From the IMG/VR virus record IMGVR_UViG_3300009610_000050, positions 1 to 41,914 of that record: a stretch of DNA of 41,914 nt, one strand, 5' to 3'. The position numbers and the translations under genes are program-made. The notes beneath the pieces are model-generated. The model was not told the DNA's origin and searched no databases. It saw only the letters and a list, made by a program, of their open reading frames with translations. This document shows, one piece after another, positions 31,317 to 38,242 of the stretch (positions within the stretch are counted from its first letter, which is position 1; each line of letters starts with the position of its first letter). The stretch is from a virus.

Positions 31317-31493
31317 TTAACCCACGCAAGGCACCGGGAAGGCAACATAGGTCGCATTCATTTTCCAATGCGGCCGAGCAACCATCCAACGGTTCATTTC
31401 GTTAGCGAATTCCAAACACGTCTCTTTTACATCTCCGAATGTCATAACAAGCGACACTCCGAGATCATCGTAAACCGCTACGTTCCATTTCAT
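31317..31493 (-). CDS. Hypothetical protein (58 aa)
   Basis: ATG 31493 has GGAGAG 6 bases upstream. Strand-rich with a helix (VAVYDDLGVSLVMTFGDVKETCLEFANEMNRW), perhaps a small dsRBD- or ferredoxin-like fold. It is the first gene of the leftward arm. Unknown. Confidence 0.6.
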   Translation of the reverse strand: MKWNVAVYDDLGVSLVMTFGDVKETCLEFANEMNRWMVARPHWKMNATYVAFPVPCVG

Positions 31494-31981
31494 TTTCGCT
31501 CTCCGTTTCATTGCCTCGCGTTTGTGCTCCGCGTTCAAGAGCCTAGCGCGCTAGACCCTTTCGCATCGCTTGCGTGTTCGCGTTTCCGTGTTGCCTAGGA
31601 TGTTCCACAGTAAACGGAACGGAATAGGCGGCGTTGCGCGCGAAGCACAAACGGGAGGCAATGAATTTTAGGTACTCCCAACGTGACACTTGCAGAAGCG
31701 CGGACCCTCCTAAGAGGCACCCCACAGTAATTCACGCCTTTTCCCTTTCAAAATGCAGTCACGGTCTTAGCGTGATTGTCTGCACCGATGGCCGTTACCT
31801 TAGGCCGGAACATGGGCGCGTGTCGCGTTCACCATGCCTCTAAGGGCTCTACCAGTTGCGGCCCTAGCCGCTTGCGCGTCGCGCGTCCCAAGTCCCGTTC
31901 CAAACCTCCAAATCAATTTCCAAATCAAATGATATCACTTCCCACTTACCGCGCAAGCAATTTTTACAAGTCAACTTAGCC

Positions 31982-31990
31982 TGTGGATAA
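31982..31990. promoter_or_regulatory. DnaA box
   Basis: A perfect TGTGGATAA (reverse of TTATCCACA) two bases from the palindrome copy at 31993 and about 190 bases before the iteron-like repeats, consistent with a replication origin. Confidence 0.5.
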
Positions 31991-31992
31991 CT

Positions 31993-32007
31993 TGTTTGAC
32001 TCAAACT
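31993..32007. promoter_or_regulatory. Palindrome copy 24 (TGTTTGACTCAAACT)
   Basis: One mismatch; 2 bases from the DnaA box. Confidence 0.75.
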
Positions 32008-32182
32008 GAGAATAACCCCCAAAAGAACAAAACGCGAAAACGCCGCTGAGCCGCTTTGCGCACATGTCCGCTACATGACCAGCGCACAAAATCCAACGCA
32101 CCCTTAGCCTTCCCTACGCGAATGCGCCATATCCAAATGAGCCCAAAGCGAGAACACGTTATGGAATATTAGCCCTCATTTC

Positions 32183-32452
32183 GGTATTACATAAATACAA
32201 TCATACCTCTCATTTGTGTATTACATTTAATCCATTTCGCCCTGGCATTTCGCTAATTCAGGTATTACATTTAATCCTCTCGCTCTCTAATTCCGGTATT
32301 ACATTAAAGCGCATGCACATTGTAAGGTTGCATCGCGCGAAGCGCACGAAAGCACCCTTACAATACAACCATAATACACCTCACAACCTCACCGATACCA
32401 TTCATAATCCTACAACCCTTTCCGATCCACGTCCCAAATATTGGTATTACCT
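32183..32452 (+). repeat. Five GGTATTACAT iteron-like repeats
   Basis: Copies start at 32183, 32217 (first base T), 32261, 32295 and 32443 (ninth base C). Copies two and three share GTATTACATTTAATCC. Distances of 34, 44 and 34 bases differ by 10, close to one helical turn, so the first four copies face a similar side of the helix. The surroundings are AT-rich. Such phased repeats are typical of iterons for an initiator or of clustered operators. Confidence 0.65.
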
Positions 32453-32466
32453 AAATTCAATTTACT

Positions 32467-32481
32467 TGTTTGACTCACACA
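32467..32481. promoter_or_regulatory. Palindrome copy 25 (TGTTTGACTCACACA)
   Basis: One mismatch; 14 bases after the last iteron-like repeat. Confidence 0.75.
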
Positions 32482-32737
32482 CACTTGGCACGACCCTTGC
32501 ATGCGCCTGCCCACACACCAGAGGTTGCACCTGCCCACTCACAACCTACGCGCGCGCAACGCGCACATAAGCCATTGATATCGCTGCATAATTCCTCCTC
32601 ACCAACACCTCCCCCCGTACTCCCCCCAAGATTTAAACCGGGGGTTGTATTCGCCAACCTGCGTCGGGGCGACGAAGGAGCTTCCCTATGACCCGGAATG
32701 GCCCGGTGAGGAGCCTTTAGGTAATGTCGGGTTAAAT

Positions 32738-32752
32738 TGTTTGAGTCAAACA
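32738..32752. promoter_or_regulatory. Palindrome copy 26, perfect
   Basis: Lies between a poor -35 (TTAAAT) and TATATC, another possible promoter with the site in its spacer. Confidence 0.85.
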
Positions 32753-32903
32753 GCGTATATCATTGATAGCGTCTTTAGCAGGGGACTTTCGTGCCCCTGC
32801 GGGGCGCTTGCGCTTAGGTGGGAGAGGTGGGTGAGGGGAGAATTGATTGAGAAAGGTAGTGCGACAGAATGACGCATGGTAAAATAATAATGTTATCAAC
32901 TAC

Positions 32904-32932
32904 TTGACAGTTTGACTCAAACATACTATATA
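32904..32932 (+). promoter_or_regulatory. Strong sigma70-type promoter with the palindrome in its spacer
   Basis: Consensus -35 TTGACA (32904-32909), 17-base spacer, -10 TATATA (32927-32932). The palindrome AGTTTGACTCAAACA (32909-32923) fills the spacer. A protein bound there would exclude RNA polymerase, as in classical operators. The transcript would start near 32939. Confidence 0.75.
32909..32923. promoter_or_regulatory. Palindrome copy 27 (AGTTTGACTCAAACA), operator in the ncRNA promoter
   Basis: One mismatch; fills the 17-base spacer between TTGACA and TATATA. Confidence 0.85.
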
Positions 32933-32938
32933 TAAGGT

Positions 32939-33049
32939 GTACAGAGCCAGTTCGACTGATCTCACCCGAGGGGAACAGTCGTCGAAATTGACCCCCGTAG
33001 ACTTCGAGGCCACGTCGCAATATGTGGTTGAGAGTCGCGGGGGTTTTTT
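32939..33049 (+). ncRNA. Probable structured ncRNA of about 110 nt
   Basis: The start is inferred from the promoter; the end is an intrinsic terminator. Hairpin one spans about 32951-32986 (CGACTG / CAGTCG, extended by TTCG / CGAA with a bulge). Hairpin two is CCCCCG (32992-32997) with CGGGGG (33038-33043) enclosing a second stem (GGCCAC / GTGGTT) and followed by six T. No frame with a ribosome site lies in it. It does not look like a tRNA, tmRNA or 6S RNA. A regulatory or immunity RNA is plausible. Confidence 0.65.
32992..33049 (+). terminator. Terminator of the ncRNA
   Basis: CCCCCG / CGGGGG outer stem enclosing a smaller stem, then TTTTTT at 33044-33049. Confidence 0.75.
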
Positions 33050-33352
33050 CATGCCCGCGTGTAAATACGGTAATTTTTTATTGTTTTGGTGATTATCGGT
33101 GTGGGCAGTAATGAATTGGGCGATTTGTGGCTGCGCCACAAATCGCCCGATGGTAATGGCCAGCCCCCCCCCCCGCCTCTTTCTTACTTATGGCTCGGCA
33201 CTGGTAAGAAAGAAAGATAACACACATTCCATACACTGTCAATAACAAAATTACTGGCACGATATCAACACCAAATTGTTGCCTCGACAGAGGCGACAAT
33301 TTGGTGTACATTACGCCATCATACGTTGTTTGACTCAAACAGGAGGCAAATC
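33050..33352. other. Hairpin-rich region upstream of the packaging genes
   Basis: Three strong inverted repeats in 190 bases: 33118-33148 (GGGCGATTTGTGG, 5-base loop, perfect 13 bp), 33178-33213 (TCTTTCTTAC, 10 bp, 16-base loop), and 33269-33306 (17 bp with one G-U, loop GACA). A run of 11 C lies at 33164-33174. No T run follows any hairpin. Because the next genes include a terS candidate, a packaging (pac/cos) site or replication structure is possible. Confidence 0.5.
33327..33341. promoter_or_regulatory. Palindrome copy 28, perfect
   Basis: Shares its last base with the AGGAGG of the first rightward gene. Confidence 0.85.
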
Positions 33353-33727
33353 ATGTTAGCCGCAGTCAAAGGTGGCATGTTCGAAGCCAACGGAGTCGCA
33401 ATTCTCGCCACGATCCATACCAATCGGTCAGGTCGTCGTGCTTCTGCATGGCCGTTGAGCCGCAAAGGCCAATTGTACTTCCGGGAGTTGATGTCAAAGC
33501 TTACTGGCGCTGCTCCGGGTGTGCAAACGGATAAGAAGCTCGCACGCATCGCCGCAACTGTGGAGTTGGGCGGTGTGCGTCCCATTGAACAGGAAGTTCT
33601 TTGCGCCGGGCCGACGACAGCGAACCATGTGAACCTGATCCAGAACAATATTCTGTCATGGTCCACGAAGACGTACAATCCGAACCCGCCTGCGAACCTT
33701 GACGGGAACCCACTCGGGACTCGGTGA
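33353..33727 (+). CDS. Hypothetical protein preceding the terminase candidate (124 aa)
   Basis: AGGAGG 6 bases before ATG 33353, directly after a perfect palindrome. An N-terminal beta part (MFEANGVAILATIHTNRSGRRASAWPLSRKGQLYFREL) and a C-terminal half with PIEQEVLCAGPTTANHVNLIQNNILSW. It is the first gene of the rightward arm. Not recognised. Confidence 0.7.
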   Translation: MLAAVKGGMFEANGVAILATIHTNRSGRRASAWPLSRKGQLYFRELMSKLTGAAPGVQTDKKLARIAATVELGGVRPIEQEVLCAGPTTANHVNLIQNNILSWSTKTYNPNPPANLDGNPLGTR

Positions 33728-33728
33728 C

Positions 33729-34343
33729 ATGCCGAGGAAGAAAGCTCAACAACATCATGATCGTCCGAAGCTTCCTGCTCCGGGCGATCCATTTGTCACG
33801 GCAGACGGTCGGGTAATTCAGCCTGACAGCCTGAAAGATATTGGCTTGCTCGATCCACAACCTCTGGATGTATCGCCTCAGGACTTCCGGGCGACGCGCG
33901 CACGTAACATGGATGAATTGGTTGCTGAACCTAAGATGGTTGTGGCTTGTGCGGCTGTCATGACGTTGACCATGCTCGGGATCAGCGATAGAGAGATTTT
34001 GGAAGTGCTTCGTATCACGGATGAACAGTTGGTAAGCATCCGCACGCATGCCGTGTACGAAGATTGTTTCAATGCGTGCTACAGTGAGTTGATTAACGCG
34101 AACAGTTCATCGTTGCAGGCACGTATCGCGGGTTATGCCCACGGTGCGTTGTCGAACGTTGTATTGCTAGCGGCGACGGCGAAGAAGGACGAGGTACGGT
34201 TGAGTGCGAATAGAGATATCCTTGACCGTGCAGGGACGAAGGCTGCGGATCATGCTGACAGAGAGAAGGGCAAGACGTCGAGTCTGCGTATCGCTATCTT
34301 GAAAGGCGATACGACTATTGAAGTGAGCAACATCGATGTTTGA
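33729..34343 (+). CDS. Small terminase subunit candidate (204 aa)
   Basis: ATG 33729 follows the previous stop by one base. The centre has LGISDREILEVLRITDEQLVSIRTHAVYEDCFN, a helix-turn-helix as in many TerS-like or sigma-4-like phage proteins, and then LSANRDILDRAGTKAADHA, a tail segment often seen in terminase small subunits. An N-terminal basic segment (MPRKKAQQHHDRPK) may contact DNA. TerS would recognise the packaging site. Other HTH roles are possible. The stop TGA lies inside a perfect palindrome. Confidence 0.5.
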   Translation: MPRKKAQQHHDRPKLPAPGDPFVTADGRVIQPDSLKDIGLLDPQPLDVSPQDFRATRARNMDELVAEPKMVVACAAVMTLTMLGISDREILEVLRITDEQLVSIRTHAVYEDCFNACYSELINANSSSLQARIAGYAHGALSNVVLLAATAKKDEVRLSANRDILDRAGTKAADHADREKGKTSSLRIAILKGDTTIEVSNIDV

Positions 34344-34351
34344 CTCAAACA
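34337..34351. promoter_or_regulatory. Palindrome copy 29, perfect
   Basis: Contains the stop TGA of the terS candidate and runs into AAGGAGG. Confidence 0.85.
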
Positions 34352-34364
34352 AGGAGGATGACAG

Positions 34365-34700
34365 ATGGCCAGAAGGAAGCCGTACGACGAAGGAGAGTCA
34401 ACCCAAGATGACTCTGGGCAAGACAGTCATGACGAGGCCCATGCCGATGCACGAACTGAAGATCGTCCAGTTGGCTCCGAAGGCTACGAAGTTGTCGAGT
34501 CCGGTACCATCATCGACGGCATCTACTATCCCAAGCCCGAAGGACCGGAACACGAAAGAATGACTGCGTGGCTTGTTCCTTCGCAGGCACAGGCTCTCGC
34601 AGATGCTGGTGTGAAGCTCAAGGATGCAGACGGTGAGTTGCTCGTAGCGACGCCGCCTGAACCAGCTGACGCAGCTGAAGCGGAAGAGGAACAAGCGTAG
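34365..34700 (+). CDS. Acidic hypothetical protein (111 aa)
   Basis: AAGGAGG precedes ATG 34365. Ends are highly acidic (DEGESTQDDSGQDSHDEAHAD; EPADAAEAEEEQA). A central strand-helix part (EVVESGTIIDGIYYPKPEGPEHERM) is the only folded piece. Structural accessory by context; unknown. Confidence 0.65.
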   Translation: MARRKPYDEGESTQDDSGQDSHDEAHADARTEDRPVGSEGYEVVESGTIIDGIYYPKPEGPEHERMTAWLVPSQAQALADAGVKLKDADGELLVATPPEPADAAEAEEEQA

Positions 34701-34807
34701 ACTGAACAGTCCGCGAGCACTGTTCGGTATGCTGCGGCAGGATTGCATCGGCCACCGCCCCCCAAGCCACCGATGTACGTCCTGCCGTTCAACCTTTGGA
34801 GGATCAT

Positions 34808-35008
34808 ATGGCAATCGTTCCGAATTTGGCAGGGACGTCTCCGTTGGATAAACCGTGGACGACGTTCAATCGTAAGAACGCTGGCGAGCCGAATGGTATT
34901 CTTGTGCCTCAGTATGCTGGTGAACTTGTTATGGATACAACGAACAATGTGTTGTGGAAGGCAATGGCACCCACCAGCGATTGTTGGGTTGCGTTGACGT
35001 CGTTCTGA
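34808..35008 (+). CDS. Small tail-fibre-like domain protein (66 aa)
   Basis: GGAGG 5 bases before ATG 34808. The pattern PNGILVPQYAGELVMDTTNNVLWKAMAPTSDCWVALT resembles a small beta domain at the ends of phage tail-fibre proteins ('G.l.P...Ge..yDtt...lWkA..p.....Wv.l'). It may cap or decorate the fibre encoded downstream. Confidence 0.6.
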   Translation: MAIVPNLAGTSPLDKPWTTFNRKNAGEPNGILVPQYAGELVMDTTNNVLWKAMAPTSDCWVALTSF

Positions 35009-35169
35009 TGGGTATCGTTGGTAGACCCAAGTCGGCAATTGTTGGCACGCCGAAGGGTTCGGTCAGCCAGAGTGGTAAGACAAATCCTGTGTTGGCAACG
35101 ATTGCCAATGCACAAGGCAAGCGTACAATGAAGTCGAAGCGAAAGTTGTTTAAGTCAAACAAGAAATAG
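35008..35169 (+). CDS. Basic mini-protein (53 aa)
   Basis: TGATG overlap with the previous gene. Gly/Ser/Lys-rich N-terminal half (MGIVGRPKSAIVGTPKG) and a strongly basic C-terminus; residues LFKSN come from a palindrome copy. Possibly a DNA-contacting virion protein. Unknown. Confidence 0.6.
   Translation: MGIVGRPKSAIVGTPKGSVSQSGKTNPVLATIANAQGKRTMKSKRKLFKSNKK
35147..35161. promoter_or_regulatory. Palindrome copy 30 (TGTTTAAGTCAAACA)
   Basis: One mismatch; encodes FKSN at the end of the 53-residue protein. Confidence 0.75.
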
Positions 35170-35180
35170 GAGAGCGGTCC

Positions 35181-37436
35181 ATGCGTCATCGAATTGGTCG
35201 TCCCCGTTTCATGCAAAGCTTCGCATCAGGTGGTGCAGGCACGCCATTCGCTTCAACTACAGCAGTTGAGGTTTCGTTTGCTCCTGCGGGGAATATCAGT
35301 TCGACCAACGTACAAGCTGCGTTGCAAGAGTTGGACAACGAGAAGGTTGCGAAGGCCGGTGACACGATGACCGGCTTTCTTGTTTTGAATGCCCCTCCTG
35401 TTCTCGATCTTCAAGCCGCGACCAAGAAGTATGTGGATGATAAGGTTGCCGCTGGCAGTGGTTACACTGACGAGATGGCAATGGATGCTGTCGCCGCCAT
35501 GATTAAGAACGGGACGAATATTACATGGGTGTATGATGACGCAACGAACAGTTTGACTCCAACAGTCAACGTCACGAACATGGCAGCAGGTAGTATTAGT
35601 TTTGTTCCTGCTGGTAATGTAGGATCGAACAACGTTCAGGCTGCGATACAGGAATTGGATAATGAGAAGGTCGCTAAGGCTGGCGATGCTATGACGGGTC
35701 CTCTTTCATTGCCTGCCGATCCTACATTGGCATTGCATGCTGCGACGAAGCAATACACCGATCAACTCAGAACAGATACCGTCAATGGTTTGAATAGTAA
35801 GGTCGCTAAGGCTGGCGATACGATGAGCGGCGCGCTTACTATTCAAACACCCGGTTCTGCCAGTAACTCTCCCATTATTTGTATAACGCCTGCATTGAGT
35901 GATGGAAATTTCAGTCAGTTATTGTTTGGAAAAGCACTAGTTGCAAATCAAATTGGAATTATTAAATGGGAGCAAGCTGCTGTACCATCATTAGCTTTTC
36001 AGATATTGGGTGATGCTTTACCGGGACTTCGTATTAACTCTGGTGGAAGTGTTAATGTACCGACCAACATTCCTTCCACATCTCCGACGACTGGCGCGAT
36101 CACTGTTGCGGGCGGTGTCGGTATTGGTGGTGCGGTAAATACCGCAGGTAATGTAACTATACAGAAATCTGCACCACGTTTGTCATTTGATGCAACAGAC
36201 GCTAATGGTCCGTACATTGAAGTGAAGCGCAACAACGTTCTTCGATGGTTCTTCTATCTTGCCGGTGATCCAGAGACAGGTAGCAACGTTGGTAGTGATT
36301 TTTATATTCAGAGTTTGAGCGATGCCGGTGCGTCACTGTCTTTTCCTCTTAGGATAGAACGTAAGACTGGTGTTGTTAAGTTGCAGGAGGCAATTCCATC
36401 TACCTCTCCCACGACAGGCGCGCTCACCGTCGCAGGCGGCGTTGGGATTGGTGGTGCGTTGAATGTTGGTGGTTCTGGTACGTTTGGTAGTGATGTATTG
36501 ATACAAACTGGTTCTCACTCACGTTTGGCTTTGTCAAGTGCAGCAGGTCTAGCAAATGTGATAAATGGTAAGAGAGGTAGTCTCACTCGATGGGAAGTGG
36601 TCCTTGGTAATGGAGCGTCAGAGAGCGGTGGCAATGCTGGAACTGATTTTGAATTGTACGGTTTGAATGATGCAGGTGGATCAATAATACCTGCTCTTGA
36701 TATTCTTCGTGCTTCTGGAACTGTAAGAGGCAAAGCAACAACACCGTCTTCGTCATCAACTACAGGTGCTATGATCGTTGCAGGCGGTCTCGGTGTCGCG
36801 GGCAACATCTACTCCGGTGCGATGATCCATTCGCCCGCAGGTATCACCGTGTCACCGTCGTTGCCTGACACGAACCATGCGATGGTATTCGATGCTGGTT
36901 TAAATGGTCCGTTCATTTCAGGCTTTCAAGGAGTTGCTTTAGGTATTCAAACTGTTAAGTATCTAACAATCTCTGGTGGTGGCGAAATGGCTATTGGTAC
37001 AGGTATTGCCGGATACAAACTTTCAATGACATTTCCGGGTGGTGGGACGCAATACGGCTTTGGTATCAAACAGTCTGCGGATACAACTGTTATTATACAG
37101 TTTCTCAATTCAGCAGGCGCTGTGATGGGTAACATCGGATCAACTGCGTCCAACGTAACCTACAACACGTCATCGGATAAGCGTTTGAAAAAGAACCTGA
37201 AGAAGTTTGACTCAAACAAGATCATCGACAAGATCGAAGTATATGATTTTGAATGGAAAGAGACAGGTGAGCGCGATATTGGTGTCATCGCACAGGATGT
37301 GTACGAAGTGTACCCACAAGCGATCACGCATGACGAAAGAGACGACAATTGGTTTGTTGACTACAGCAAGTTCGCTCCGTTGATGCTGCAAGAACTGAAA
37401 TCACTACGCAGTCGTGTGAAACGTCTTGAACGATAG
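35181..37436 (+). CDS. Tail fibre with C-terminal S74 (endosialidase-type) chaperone
   Basis: AGGAGAGCG before ATG 35181. The first third has repeats of the type KAGDTMTGFLVLNAPP...AATKKYVD (three copies, fibre shaft), the middle has three PSTSPTTGA(I/L)TVAGGVGIGGA(L/V)N repeats, and the last about 90 residues (from S665) are SDKRLKKN...GVIAQDVYEVYP...LMLQELKSLRSRVKRL, the S74 intramolecular chaperone. This domain trimerises the fibre and then cuts itself off near the serine. It probably binds the host surface. A palindrome copy at 37204 encodes FDSN in the chaperone. Confidence 0.85.
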   Translation: MRHRIGRPRFMQSFASGGAGTPFASTTAVEVSFAPAGNISSTNVQAALQELDNEKVAKAGDTMTGFLVLNAPPVLDLQAATKKYVDDKVAAGSGYTDEMAMDAVAAMIKNGTNITWVYDDATNSLTPTVNVTNMAAGSISFVPAGNVGSNNVQAAIQELDNEKVAKAGDAMTGPLSLPADPTLALHAATKQYTDQLRTDTVNGLNSKVAKAGDTMSGALTIQTPGSASNSPIICITPALSDGNFSQLLFGKALVANQIGIIKWEQAAVPSLAFQILGDALPGLRINSGGSVNVPTNIPSTSPTTGAITVAGGVGIGGAVNTAGNVTIQKSAPRLSFDATDANGPYIEVKRNNVLRWFFYLAGDPETGSNVGSDFYIQSLSDAGASLSFPLRIERKTGVVKLQEAIPSTSPTTGALTVAGGVGIGGALNVGGSGTFGSDVLIQTGSHSRLALSSAAGLANVINGKRGSLTRWEVVLGNGASESGGNAGTDFELYGLNDAGGSIIPALDILRASGTVRGKATTPSSSSTTGAMIVAGGLGVAGNIYSGAMIHSPAGITVSPSLPDTNHAMVFDAGLNGPFISGFQGVALGIQTVKYLTISGGGEMAIGTGIAGYKLSMTFPGGGTQYGFGIKQSADTTVIIQFLNSAGAVMGNIGSTASNVTYNTSSDKRLKKNLKKFDSNKIIDKIEVYDFEWKETGERDIGVIAQDVYEVYPQAITHDERDDNWFVDYSKFAPLMLQELKSLRSRVKRLER
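35550..35564. promoter_or_regulatory. Palindrome copy 31 (AGTTTGACTCCAACA)
   Basis: Two mismatches; intragenic in the tail fibre. Confidence 0.45.
37204..37218. promoter_or_regulatory. Palindrome copy 32 (AGTTTGACTCAAACA)
   Basis: One mismatch; intragenic, FDSN in the S74 domain. Confidence 0.7.
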
Positions 37437-37445
37437 GAGAATGAG

Positions 37446-37775
37446 ATGCCTTTGATCCCGTGGCGCTTCCAGTGCGATTTGACCATTGACGAGACCGGTG
37501 CTGCACCGAAAGTGACTGATCCCAATCCATTCGTGACGGTGTTCGTCGCGGAAGTGTACACTCGTGACTCGACAGGGAAGAAAGTGTTGAACAAAGAGAC
37601 AAGTCTTCCCATTCAGGTGAAGGCTGCGAACCTTGAGGAGTTCCTTGTGGCGTCCACGTTGGACATTGATCTTCAGAAGTACCCGCGTGAGAAGTTACCG
37701 ACTCCGAGTGTAGTGGAGCAACCCGCAGAGGAAGAGGAACATTTTGACAGTCCGCCGAAGAGAGGTAAGAGATGA
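37446..37775 (+). CDS. Hypothetical protein downstream of the fibre (109 aa)
   Basis: AGGAGAATGAG before ATG 37446. Beta-rich N-terminus (PWRFQCDLTIDETGAAPKV, FVTVFVAEVYTRDSTG) and an acidic then basic tail. Perhaps a fibre-associated or assembly protein. Unknown. Confidence 0.6.
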   Translation: MPLIPWRFQCDLTIDETGAAPKVTDPNPFVTVFVAEVYTRDSTGKKVLNKETSLPIQVKAANLEEFLVASTLDIDLQKYPREKLPTPSVVEQPAEEEEHFDSPPKRGKR

Positions 37776-37960
37776 CCCGTCCGCAGGCAATTGCTATCAT
37801 TCAGTACATCAGTCGGGCACATGGTATCATACCGACTACTGGTGCTGAGTGGGACATGATCCGTCCCGGTCTGGAGATACTTGAACGTGCTGCCAATGGA
37901 CGGACAGAGTTGAAAGAGGCGAAACCTGAACCGACTGAGGTAAAGCAAGAAGCCTCATGA
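37772..37960 (+). CDS. Hypothetical protein (62 aa)
   Basis: ATGA overlap with the previous gene. Helical (QAIAIIQYISRAHGIIPTTGAEWDMIRPGLEILERAAN) with a charged tail. Unknown. Confidence 0.6.
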   Translation: MTRPQAIAIIQYISRAHGIIPTTGAEWDMIRPGLEILERAANGRTELKEAKPEPTEVKQEAS

Positions 37961-38043
37961 CACGCGAACGAGCAGCACGGGTTTGGATATTCGTGCTGCT
38001 CATTGCGGTTCTTTACTGGTTGGTATACATCGGCGCAGTATAG
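37957..38043 (+). CDS. Single-TM mini-protein (28 aa), lysis candidate
   Basis: ATGA overlap with the preceding gene. MTRERAARV is a basic start, WIFVLLIAVLYWLVYIGAV a single hydrophobic helix. Tiny membrane proteins next to terminase genes are often part of phage lysis cassettes. Function inferred only from shape and position. Confidence 0.6.
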   Translation: MTRERAARVWIFVLLIAVLYWLVYIGAV

Positions 38044-38052
38044 GAGGAAACG

Positions 38053-38229
38053 ATGGGTGCGAACATTTGGTTCTGGATTATCTATGTCTTCACACTGGTC
38101 TTTGGTGTGTGGGGCATCAATCCGTGGCGACCGTCAGGACAACCGTGGGCACCGTTTGGTTCGTGGTTCATCCTGTTCATCCTTGTCGGTATCCTTGGCA
38201 TTTCGGTGTTCGGTTCTCCTATCCGCTAG
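38053..38229 (+). CDS. Two-TM mini-protein (58 aa), holin candidate
   Basis: AGGAGG 6 bases before ATG 38053, partly inside the previous stop. Two hydrophobic helices (IWFWIIYVFTLVFGVWGI; WFILFILVGILGISVFG) with a polar Pro-rich loop (NPWRPSGQPWAPFG), as in small two-span holins. No endolysin gene lies next to it in this window. The stop TAG overlaps a palindrome copy. Confidence 0.6.
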   Translation: MGANIWFWIIYVFTLVFGVWGINPWRPSGQPWAPFGSWFILFILVGILGISVFGSPIR

Positions 38230-38242
38230 TTTGAGTCAAACA
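38228..38242. promoter_or_regulatory. Palindrome copy 33 (AGTTTGAGTCAAACA)
   Basis: One mismatch; spans from the stop of the holin candidate to the first base of the terL start codon. Confidence 0.8.

Larger units (their letters stand above)
31494..32182. other. Non-coding start of the central control region
   Basis: I see no credible gene here. It contains a 22-base inverted repeat (31507-31528 and 31644-31665, one mismatch), a CTAGCGCGCTAG dyad (31543-31554), a perfect DnaA box (31982-31990) and a palindrome copy beside it. Frames on the plus strand (for example 31661 onward) have poor ribosome sites. Confidence 0.5.
32453..32900. other. Non-coding region between iterons and ncRNA promoter
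   Basis: It contains two palindrome copies, a 10-codon frame with AAGGAG 7 bases upstream (32688-32720, MTRNGPVRSL), a weak hairpin (32778-32800, GCAGGGG / GCCCCTGC), and homopyrimidine tracts near 32601-32630. Longer frames here lack coding character. Confidence 0.4.

Noticed and set aside
31634-31843. Plus-strand frame of 69 codons
   Set aside because: Ribosome site too close to any ATG, no coding character, lies in a repeat-rich control region.
32214-32570. Plus-strand frame of 118 codons over the iterons
   Set aside because: It consists of low-complexity translation of the repeats and has no ribosome site.
32645-32872. Plus-strand frame of 75 codons
   Set aside because: TTG start without a ribosome site; crosses a palindrome and hairpin; no family features.
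32939-33049. tRNA, tmRNA or 6S RNA identity for the ncRNA
   Set aside because: No cloverleaf, CCA end, tag frame or long 6S bubble could be drawn.
33164-33174. C11 run as a phase-variable tract
   Set aside because: No gene in this interval whose frame it could switch; may be a sequencing-sensitive homopolymer.
34526-35038. Minus-strand frame of 170 codons
   Set aside because: Opposite to a row of well-started + genes with good ribosome sites.
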